Below, in pieces: positions 8,323 through 16,693 of a stretch of 64,000 nucleotides of DNA (within the stretch, counting starts at the first letter, position 1; every line of letters begins with the position of its first letter). The notes beneath the pieces are model-generated. The model did no database searches and was not told where the DNA came from. It worked only from the letters and a program-made list of their open reading frames with translations. Made by a program: the position numbers and the translations under genes. This DNA is from Pseudomonas putida (GTDB lineage Bacteria > Pseudomonadota > Gammaproteobacteria > Pseudomonadales > Pseudomonadaceae): contig CP047152.1 in the NCBI GenBank assembly GCA_041879295.1, forward strand, positions 445,501 to 509,500. The letters are read 5' to 3'.

Positions 8323-9018
8323 GCTTGTCTTGGGCTTTGGGGGGCTGTGAGATCGAGCGCCGCCCGCGCGGCGCATCGCGAGCTGCGCTCGCTCCTACGT
8401 TTGTTTCGGGCCAGGTACGCCTGTGACAGGCGCGCGCGACCGCCTTGTTTGTACGACGCGATATCGCGCCATGCACCGAGGGGATCGCGCGCAATTCCCT
8501 CAGGAATAATTGGCCCGAAACAAACGTAGGAGCGAGCGCAGCTCGCGATGCGCCGCGCGGGCGGCGCTCGATTTCTGCAACACCATAAAACCCAAGGCAA
8601 ACACACCCGGCCATTGCGCAACGTCATGCCAGGCGGTGTAGCCTTAAGGGTATGGCGGTAGAGGTGCGCCGCCTGGGAGACCGAGCGCCGCCTGTATGGC
8701 GGTAGAGGTGCGTCGCCTGTGAGATCGAGCGCCGCCTGTATGGCGGTAGAGGTGCGTCGCCTGTGAGATCGAGCGCCGCCCGCGCGGCGCATCGCGAGCT
8801 GCGCTCGCTCCTACGTTTGTTTCGGGCCAGTTATTCCTGGGGGAATTGCGCGCGATCCCCTTGGCGCATGGCGCGATATCGCGTCGTACAAACAAGGCGG
8901 TCGCGCGCGGCTGTCACAGGCGTCACTGGCCCGAAACAAACGTAGGAGCGAGCGCAGCTCGCGATGCGCCGCGCGGGCGGCGCTCGATCTCACAGCCCCC
9001 CCAAAGCTCAAGACAAGC
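8323..9018. repeat. Giant inverted repeat made of two palindromic REP-like units
   Basis: Arms at 8323-8572 and 8767-9018 are inverted copies, about 93 percent identical in the central 97 bp and nearly identical elsewhere. Each arm is itself a palindrome: 62-63 bp perfect inverted ends (8351-8413 with 8511-8572; 8767-8829 with 8927-8989) flank the core. The inner boundary of each end reads TTTGTTTCGGGCCA. No plausible gene lies inside. It occupies almost the whole gap between the Lrp-family gene and davB. Confidence 0.9.
8651..8780 (+). repeat. 44-bp tandem direct repeat, three copies
   Basis: The unit begins TATGGCGGTAGAGGTGCG and ends in CGAGCGCCGCCTG. Copies start at 8651, 8695 and 8739; the third is followed for 42 bp and then continues into the second palindromic unit. 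Copies 2 and 3 are identical, copy 1 has three differences. Each copy ends in the same GAGCGCCGCC that opens the palindromic unit. Confidence 0.9.
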
Positions 9019-9044
9019 CCTTCGACGAGCAGGAGGCCTGATTA

Positions 9045-9506
9045 TCAGAGCGGCTGACCGCGGTCCACCTTGCTGCTGAGAATGATCGACGTGGTGGTCT
9101 TCTCCACCCCGTCGACACTGCCGATCTGGTCGAGTAATTGGTCCAGTTGTTCAGGCGAGTCCGTACGCAACCAGGCCACATAGTCGAACTCGCCGCTTAC
9201 CGCACACAACTGCTGCACCTGGCCCATGGCACTCAGGCGCCGCACCACGTCCTTGCCGGAGCGTGGCTGCACCTTGATCCCCACGTACGCTTGCAGCCCA
9301 CCGCCTATCACACCCTGGCCCAGGCGTACGCCATAGCCGGAGATAACCTTGTTTTTCTCCAGCCGCTCCAGGCGCGAATTGACGGTGGTGCGGGCGATAC
9401 CCAACTGGCGGGCGAGGGTGGCGACGCTTTCGCGGGCGTTGATCTGCAGCAGGGCGATCAGCTGGCGATCGATTTCATCCAGCGTGATGGAGCGGGAATC
9501 CGACAT
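9045..9506 (-). CDS. Lrp/AsnC-family transcriptional regulator
   Basis: DNA-binding regulator of 153 residues. Residues about 8-60 form the winged helix-turn-helix (LDEIDRQLIALLQINARES, then LARQLGIARTTVNSRLERLE), and residues about 70-150 form the RAM effector-binding and oligomerisation domain (GEFDYVAWLRTDSPEQLDQL). Such proteins usually sense amino acids. It lies upstream of davBA on the same strand, so regulation of lysine catabolism is a reasonable inference, but an 886-bp gap with a giant palindrome separates them. The ligand and targets cannot be read from sequence. Confidence 0.9.
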   Translation of the reverse strand: MSDSRSITLDEIDRQLIALLQINARESVATLARQLGIARTTVNSRLERLEKNKVISGYGVRLGQGVIGGGLQAYVGIKVQPRSGKDVVRRLSAMGQVQQLCAVSGEFDYVAWLRTDSPEQLDQLLDQIGSVDGVEKTTTSIILSSKVDRGQPL

Positions 9507-9693
9507 GGCGAGTCTCTACGGTTGGCCCGCTAGCCTAGCCAGCCTGTGCCAATCAGGGCAAGGCCAGGTGCAGTCGATCACCGTTGACGGCGTCGGCTTG
9601 GCACTTTGGGTGAGAAGGGCCGTGCATGTCCGAAGGCTGCGTCTTCGGCACTAATTCGGCATGATGAAGCGCTAGTCCAACGGAAATCTCAGC

Positions 9694-10248
9694 GTGAACC
9701 TCGACCACCTGCTCGAATGCTGGCGACTGGAAGTCTCCAACAAGAAAAGACCCGGACGCCCTATCAGCCTGCTGTTCAACGTGCTGCGCCGCGCACGCAA
9801 GGACAACAAACTGCGTTTCCTTTTCGCCTATCGCTTGGCCCAGTACCTCGACGCCCGCGGCGGCCTGGCCCGGCGCCACGCCAGGCGCATGCAGCAGCGG
9901 CTCAACCTCAAGTATGGGGTGGACATCGACATCGGCGCCCAGATCGCCCCCGGCCTGCGCATCGCGCACCTGCCGGGGGTGGTGGTTACCCGGCATGTAA
10001 GCATCGGGCGCAACTTCTTCATCCGGCAGAACTGCTCGATCGGCATCAAGACCCTGGGGTTGCAGGAGTACGCACTGCGCATTGGCGACAACGTGAGCAT
10101 GGGGGCCAACAGTTGCATCGTTGCTGATCGCATCGACATTGGCGATGACGTGGTGATTGGCGCGATGTCGTTGGTTACGCGGGATATTCCGCCTGGCATG
10201 ACCTTCTACAACCCACGGCAGGTCGAGATGCGTCCTGGAGGGGGTTAA
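9694..10248 (+). CDS. Hexapeptide-repeat acetyltransferase, serine acetyltransferase-like
   Basis: Protein of 184 residues starting from GTG at 9694. Residues about 80-175 carry left-handed beta-helix hexapeptides (IDIGAQIAPGLRIAHLPG, SIGRNFFIRQNCSIGIK, RIGDNVSMGANSCIVADRI, DIGDDVVIGAMSLVT), the trimeric acyl-CoA-dependent acetyltransferase fold. The H-x-PGVVV arrangement recalls CysE-type serine acetyltransferases and sugar O-acetyltransferases, but the protein is shorter than CysE (about 270) and lacks most of the CysE N-terminal domain. Substrate unknown. It is divergent from the Lrp-family gene with 187 bp between, and no downstream partner is present. Confidence 0.8.
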   Translation: MNLDHLLECWRLEVSNKKRPGRPISLLFNVLRRARKDNKLRFLFAYRLAQYLDARGGLARRHARRMQQRLNLKYGVDIDIGAQIAPGLRIAHLPGVVVTRHVSIGRNFFIRQNCSIGIKTLGLQEYALRIGDNVSMGANSCIVADRIDIGDDVVIGAMSLVTRDIPPGMTFYNPRQVEMRPGGG

Positions 10249-10605
10249 CTGACAGCGGTACATTTGCGGACGTTGGCAGAGGGGGTGGTGGAGCAGACTG
10301 GGAGGGTTCTTATGGGGTTGCCCATGGTTGATGGCCATCATCGCCCGATGGACTGGAACGTGCAGTGGTGCGGCCTCCTTCGTTTAGCCCAGGCGCCGCG
10401 CTAGTGATGAGCGCACCGAACGAATACGCAAAGGCTTGAGGCAGTTGGCTCTGTAGCCAGCTTCCTGGCGTCCGTTGTCACGGGGCAGGCCCAGGTTCAT
10501 TCATGGGCTTGCTCATCTGTGAGCCGATTAGCGAGCATATTCGGCTCATTTTGTGAGCTGATAATGGCGCCTATTCGGCTCATTGTCTGATCCTCAAGCT
10601 AGGGT
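10249..10605. other. Gene-free stretch downstream of the acetyltransferase
   Basis: I find no credible coding sequence on either strand. The only ordered structure is the pair of dyads listed at 10520-10582. Taken with the integrase remnant that follows, this looks like the eroded remains of an inserted element. Confidence 0.5.
10520..10582. repeat. Two tandem 29-bp dyads, TGAGCCGA-N13-TCGGCTCA
   Basis: Dyad 1 spans 10520-10548 with arms TGAGCCGA and TCGGCTCA. Dyad 2 spans 10554-10582 with arms TGAGCTGA and TCGGCTCA, one mismatch. Both have a 13-bp spacer and the starts are 34 bp apart, close to three helical turns. The regular spacing suggests a recombination or operator site, but I do not recognise the family. 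Confidence 0.75.
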
Positions 10606-10765
10606 GTTTGGCTTGAAGTATCGATAGGGCACCTTTCCGCGATTATCGGCGTGCTGGGTGATCGGCTTCTTGGTGGGCTGATTTCGCTGAGATACCGTTT
10701 CAGCGCTACTTCCAAGGTCATGCGGCCGGCGCCGCTGCGCTGGATGTACACGCCCCCGAACATTT
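10605..10765 (-). pseudogene. Remnant of a tyrosine-type integrase N-terminal region
   Basis: The minus strand encodes, in one frame, VYIQRSGAGRMTLEVALKRY followed by LSEIS, and in the next frame PTKKPITQHADN. Joined across a one-base deletion these read ...LKRYLSEIS-PTKKPITQ..., the layout of the SAM-like N-terminal domain of phage and island integrases. No catalytic domain follows. It lies immediately beyond the 3' end of tRNA-Ile2, the usual place for such integrases. Identification is by recognition of the motif layout and is moderately sure. Confidence 0.55.
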
Positions 10766-10781
10766 ATTTCTTGCGGGCATG

Positions 10782-10805
10782 AAAAAGCCGCGCAATGCGC
10801 GGCTT
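10782..10805 (-). terminator. Terminator of the tRNA-Ile2 transcript
   Basis: On the minus strand a 9-bp perfect stem AAGCCGCGC-ATT-GCGCGGCTT (10785-10805) is followed by further T residues (TTTTT in all). It lies 6 bp after the CCA end of the tRNA gene. Confidence 0.85.
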
Positions 10806-10811
10806 GTAAGC

Positions 10812-10888
10812 TGGTGGGCCCACACGGACTCGAACCGTGGACCAAAGGATTATGAGTCCTCTGCTCTAACCAACTGAGCTATAGGCCC
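10812..10888 (-). tRNA. tRNA-Ile2 (anticodon CAU, lysidine type)
   Basis: The 77-nt cloverleaf is complete: acceptor GGGCCTA/TGGGCCC, D arm GCTC-AGTTGGTTA-GAGC, anticodon stem GAGGA/TCCTT around loop CTCATAA, T arm CACGG-TTCGAGT-CCGTG, encoded CCA. CAU could mean methionine, but base pairs C4-G69 and C5-G68 are those favoured by the lysidine synthetase TilS and differ from elongator tRNA-Met, so I call it Ile2, reading AUA. Automatic annotation may label it tRNA-Met. It starts only 16 bp after the rmcA stop codon and has its own promoter (10904-10931). Confidence 0.88.
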
Positions 10889-10903
10889 TCAGTAAGTGGG
10901 CGG

Positions 10904-10931
10904 ATTATAACGAGGGTTTCGCACCTGTGCC
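10904..10931 (-). promoter_or_regulatory. tRNA promoter overlapping the rmcA stop codon
   Basis: The minus strand has a perfect TATAAT (10904-10909) whose internal TAA is the rmcA stop codon. A GGCACA at 10926-10931 is a partial -35 at 16-bp spacing. The discriminator after the -10 is GC-rich (CCGCCC), as expected of stable-RNA promoters under stringent control. The tRNA 5' end is 15 bp downstream. Confidence 0.65.
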
Positions 10932-13900
10932 ATCTGAAAGATCCGATAGTGCTATGCGAAGAAACGCGGCCGCGAATTCCTCTGGCGGTAGAGGGAGGCT
11001 GACGATGTAGCCCTGGATCTGCTCGCAGCCCTCGGCCGCCAGAAAACGCTGCTGGGCCTGGTTCTCCACGCCTTCGGCAATGATGGTCAACTGCATGCTG
11101 CGGCCCAGGGCAATGATCGCCCGGGCGATGGCGGCGTCGTGTGGGTCGTCGGGCAGGCCGCGGATGAACGACTTGTCGATCTTGAGGATGTCCAGCGGCA
11201 GGCGCTTCAGGTAGCTCAGCGACGAATAGCCGGTGCCAAAATCGTCGATGGCTAGCTGTACGCCGAGTTTCTTCAACTGGTACAGCACGGCCAGGGCCTC
11301 TTCTGCCTGGCTCATGATGAAGTTCTCGGTGATTTCCAGCTGCAGGTCACCGGCCCTCAGCTGGTAGTGCTTGAGCAGTTGTTCGATGCGCCGTGCCAGG
11401 TGTGGGTGGCGCAGCTGGGCGCCGGCAAGGTTGATCGACAGCGGGCCGAAGGGTTCATAGTGCTGCTTCCAGGCCTGCATCTGCCGGCAGGCTTGCTCCA
11501 GTACCCAGTCGCCGAGCTGCAGGATGGTGCCGTTCTCTTCCGCCAGGTGGATGAAGTGTTCCGGCGGTACCTCACCAAAGGTCGGGTGGCTCCAGCGGAT
11601 CAGCGCTTCGGCACCCACCAGGCTCTGGGTCTTCAGGCTGAGCTTGGGCTGGAAGCACAGGCTCATTTCGTTGCGTTCGACGGCCCGGCGCAGCTCATGC
11701 TCCAGGGCGATGCGCTCGCTGGCCTGGGCGGTGAGGTCGCGGGTGTAGGCTTCGACGCGGTTGCGGCCTTTGGCTTTGGAGCGGTACATGGCAGCGTCGG
11801 CGTTGCGGATCAGTGTGGAGACGTCAGTGCCATCCTGTGGGTAAAGACTGATGCCGATGCTGGCGCTGGTGAAAAACTCGTGCTCGCCGGCCTGGAACGG
11901 TGCGTTGAAGCAGGCCAATAGCTTGTTGGCGATAGTGCTGGCGTCACTGGGCTTGTGCAGGCCGGGCAGCAGAATGATGAATTCGTCGCCACCCAGGCGG
12001 GCTACGGTGTCAACGTCGCGTACCTGTTCTTTCAGGCGCTGGGCGATGCCCTTGAGCAGCAGGTCGCCGACCGGGTGGCCAAGGCTGTCGTTGATATGCT
12101 TGAAGCGGTCGAGGTCCAGGAACAGCACTGCGCCCTGGCGGTTGGACACCTGCGCGCAGGTGAGCACACCCTGTAGCCGGTTTTCGAACAGGGTGCGATT
12201 GGGCAGGCCGGTCAGCGGGTCGTGGTGGGCCTGATAGTCGAGTTTGGCCTGGGCGTGCTTGATGCTGGAGATGTCAGCAAAAACCGCCACGAAGTGAGTG
12301 ACCTCGCGGTCGCTGTTGCGCACGGCGCTGATGGTCAGCCAGCTTGGGTAAAGCTCGCCGTTCTTGCGCTTGTTGTAGATTTCGCCCTGCCAGTGGCCCT
12401 CGTCTGTAAGCTGGTGCCACATGGCCAGATAGAAAGCGCTGTCGTGCTGGCCCGAGGCGAGCAGGCGCGGAGTCTGGCCGAGGGCCTCGATCTCGCTGTA
12501 GCCGGTGATCTCGCTGAAGGCGCGGTTGACGGCACTGATGCGCTGGTCAATGTCGGTGATCAGCACGCCTTCGGCGGTGTTCTCGAACACGGTGGCGGCC
12601 AGCTGCAGTTTTTCTTGCATCAGGTGACGCTCGGTGATGTCGCGGGCGATGGTCAGCATGCAGTCGACGCCGGTAATCGGCAGGGGGCGGGCGGACAGCT
12701 CGCAAAGGCGGATCTGCCCGTCGCTGCGACGGATATGGCAGGTGAAGTCGCGCACGAAGCCGTCGCGGTTGAGCTGGTCAACCAGGTGTTTGCGCTCGTT
12801 GAGGTCGACCCAGATACCCAGGTCTAGCGAGGTCTGGTCGATGGTTGGGTTGAGGGCGTAGCCGGTGAGGCGACAGAAGCCCTCGTTCACCTCCAGCAGC
12901 AACCCGTCGCTCTGGCGCGATAGCAGCAGGCCGTCGGGCGAGGCGTGGAAGGCCTTTGCGAACTTTTCTTCTGAAGTTTGCAGCTGCTGCTGGGTCTCCT
13001 TCAGCTGGCTGATGTCGCGTACTGCCACAACTAGCGCGGGTGTGCCGTCCAGTTCGAAGGTTTCGGCCGAAGTCAGGCCGGTGAACAGTTGGCCGTTGCT
13101 GCGGCGGAAGCTCATTTCCAGGTTGCGGATACCACCTTGGTGCAACCTTTCAAGCAGGAGCGGGCCACTGCCTTCTACGCCCCAAAGGCCAAGGTCGGTG
13201 GCGGTGCGGCCAATGACCTGGTCTGGCGGCAGGCCGATCTGCTCTTCGAAAGCCTCGTTCACCTCCAGCAGGCAGCCATCGCTGTGGCGCGCGATCAGCA
13301 ATATATCGGGACACTGCTGGAATACCGAGGCGAACTTCTGTTCGGACAGGCGCAGGGCGTCCTCAGTGCGCTTGGTTTCGCTGATGTCGATCATCAGCCC
13401 GCGCATCACGGGCTGGTGGCCGTGTTCGATCATGCTGACGATGTTGCGTACCCAGAGGGGCTGGCCATCAGCCCGGATCACTCGGTAGTCCAGGCTGTGG
13501 TCGCGCCCCGCTGCGGTCTCGCTGTCGCAGTAGGCCTGTGCCCAGAGCGCGTCCTCCGGATGCAGGATGCTGCGCCAGAAACCGGGCCTGAGCCAGTCAC
13601 TCAATGGGTAGCCGAGCAGGTCTTCGGCATGGGGTGAAACGTAGCTGTAGGTGAAGTCGTTGGCATCGGCTTCCCAGGCGATGGCTGACAGGCTCTCGAC
13701 CAGGCCGCGATAGTGGTATTCGCTGCTGCGCAGCTCTTGCTCCAGGGCGATGCGCCGGGATATTTCCGAGCTGAGTCGGCGGTTGATGCGAATGACCACT
13801 GCCAGCACAGCCATCAGCAACAGCACCGCTGGCAGGCCATACACCAGCAGGTCGGACCAGAACATCCGCTGGTCGACTACATTGCCCACCCAGTGCTGCT

Positions 13901-14648
13901 GGATCTGGCTGATTTCGCTGCTGCTCATGTCGGCCATCACTTTATCGAGAATGCCGACCAGCACGCTCTTGTCGCGGGGGACGGCCATCGCCAGCTGATA
14001 ACGGTAGGGCGTTTCGCCGCTGACGTAGAGGCCTTCGAGCTTGAGTTGGCGCAGGCTCCAGATACTGGAAGCGAGGTCACCGACCACGGCATCCACCTGG
14101 TCGGTGGCCAGTGCTTGCAGCGTGGAGCTGACGTTTGGCAGGGCAACCAGGTTGAGGTCCGGGTGGTGGGTACGCAGCAACTCGTGCGGGGCGTAGTTTT
14201 CTACTACGGCGATTTTCAAGCCGTACAGGTCAGCCAGCTTTCGCGGTTGTGCGCCGCCTTTGTGCGCGAGGATGACAATGGGGAAGTCGAGGTACGGGCG
14301 AGTGAAGGCCAGAAAGCCCTGGCGTTCCGGAGTGGACATGATGCCGGGCAGCAGGTCGATACGGCTTTCCCGCGCCTGCGCCAGCACCTCGGTCCAACTG
14401 CTGGGCTCGACCGGTTTGAACGTCACACCCAGGCGCTGCTGGATCATGGCAATGTAGTCGGCGGCCAATCCCTGGTAACGGCCCTCCTGGTCGCGAAACT
14501 CGAACGGTGGCCAAGAGGCGTCTACGCCCAGGTTGAGCTGCGGGTGGGCAGCCAGCCAGGTTTTCTCCTCGTCTGTCAGGGTCAGGGCGCCGGCCGTTGT
14601 GTTCCACAGAATCAGGATCAGCAACAGAATGGCCGGCTTCAAGGACAT
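10905..14648 (-). CDS. rmcA: RmcA-like membrane c-di-GMP enzyme (PBPb-PAS-GGDEF-EAL)
   Basis: Large inner-membrane signalling protein of 1247 residues. In order: signal peptide (1-21), periplasmic amino-acid-binding-type domain (about 25-258), transmembrane helix (about 267-288), several PAS domains with PAC motifs (about 305-800), GGDEF domain with intact GGDEF at 886-890, and EAL domain with EAL at 1014-1016. It matches the architecture and size of P. aeruginosa RmcA (PA0575), a redox-responsive c-di-GMP phosphodiesterase, and sits in the same place beside a CAU tRNA and rpoD. Both catalytic motifs look intact, so either synthesis or breakdown of c-di-GMP is possible; phosphodiesterase activity is inferred from the homologue. 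Confidence 0.9.
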   Translation of the reverse strand: MSLKPAILLLILILWNTTAGALTLTDEEKTWLAAHPQLNLGVDASWPPFEFRDQEGRYQGLAADYIAMIQQRLGVTFKPVEPSSWTEVLAQARESRIDLLPGIMSTPERQGFLAFTRPYLDFPIVILAHKGGAQPRKLADLYGLKIAVVENYAPHELLRTHHPDLNLVALPNVSSTLQALATDQVDAVVGDLASSIWSLRQLKLEGLYVSGETPYRYQLAMAVPRDKSVLVGILDKVMADMSSSEISQIQQHWVGNVVDQRMFWSDLLVYGLPAVLLLMAVLAVVIRINRRLSSEISRRIALEQELRSSEYHYRGLVESLSAIAWEADANDFTYSYVSPHAEDLLGYPLSDWLRPGFWRSILHPEDALWAQAYCDSETAAGRDHSLDYRVIRADGQPLWVRNIVSMIEHGHQPVMRGLMIDISETKRTEDALRLSEQKFASVFQQCPDILLIARHSDGCLLEVNEAFEEQIGLPPDQVIGRTATDLGLWGVEGSGPLLLERLHQGGIRNLEMSFRRSNGQLFTGLTSAETFELDGTPALVVAVRDISQLKETQQQLQTSEEKFAKAFHASPDGLLLSRQSDGLLLEVNEGFCRLTGYALNPTIDQTSLDLGIWVDLNERKHLVDQLNRDGFVRDFTCHIRRSDGQIRLCELSARPLPITGVDCMLTIARDITERHLMQEKLQLAATVFENTAEGVLITDIDQRISAVNRAFSEITGYSEIEALGQTPRLLASGQHDSAFYLAMWHQLTDEGHWQGEIYNKRKNGELYPSWLTISAVRNSDREVTHFVAVFADISSIKHAQAKLDYQAHHDPLTGLPNRTLFENRLQGVLTCAQVSNRQGAVLFLDLDRFKHINDSLGHPVGDLLLKGIAQRLKEQVRDVDTVARLGGDEFIILLPGLHKPSDASTIANKLLACFNAPFQAGEHEFFTSASIGISLYPQDGTDVSTLIRNADAAMYRSKAKGRNRVEAYTRDLTAQASERIALEHELRRAVERNEMSLCFQPKLSLKTQSLVGAEALIRWSHPTFGEVPPEHFIHLAEENGTILQLGDWVLEQACRQMQAWKQHYEPFGPLSINLAGAQLRHPHLARRIEQLLKHYQLRAGDLQLEITENFIMSQAEEALAVLYQLKKLGVQLAIDDFGTGYSSLSYLKRLPLDILKIDKSFIRGLPDDPHDAAIARAIIALGRSMQLTIIAEGVENQAQQRFLAAEGCEQIQGYIVSLPLPPEEFAAAFLRIALSDLSDGTGAKPSL

Positions 14649-14744
14649 GGCAGCCTCGCACTCAGGTGGTCTGAAGTCGAGTGTAGACGGGCATTGCTGC
14701 AGGCGTGCAACGGAAGGGGGGCTTTATGTGGCGGGCCACTAAAG

Positions 14745-14771
14745 AAAAACCCCGGCCTGGGCCGGGGTTTT
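14745..14771 (-). terminator. Terminator after rpoD
   Basis: A 12-bp perfect stem, AAAACCCCGGCC and GGCCGGGGTTTT with a 2-nt loop, lies 5 bp after the rpoD stop. On the minus strand it ends in TTTTT, giving a strong rho-independent terminator for the rpsU-dnaG-rpoD operon and insulating rmcA. Confidence 0.92.
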
Positions 14772-14775
14772 GTCA

Positions 14776-16626
<1,851 letters not shown>

Positions 16627-16693
16627 AACACCCTATCCACTGAAGGTCTTGGCGGGCAAAAAACAAGCCGAGGATTATACCCGAGCATGGGCC

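Noticed and set aside
8300..9020. CRISPR array
   Set aside because: The 44-bp repeats are directly adjacent with no unique spacers, and no cas genes are present.
8347..9079. Several open frames of 60-180 codons within the giant palindrome (Arg/Ala/Ser-rich, e.g. with the words ELRSLLRLFR and KQT)
   Set aside because: They are translations of the same repeat on both strands, share no ribosome sites and have no protein-like composition. Such frames are probably spurious wherever the repeat occurs.
10594..10845. 83-codon minus-strand frame overlapping the tRNA
   Set aside because: It covers the tRNA 3' half and its terminator. Only its C-terminal part, joined with a shifted frame, resembles an integrase, so it is treated as a pseudogene fragment.
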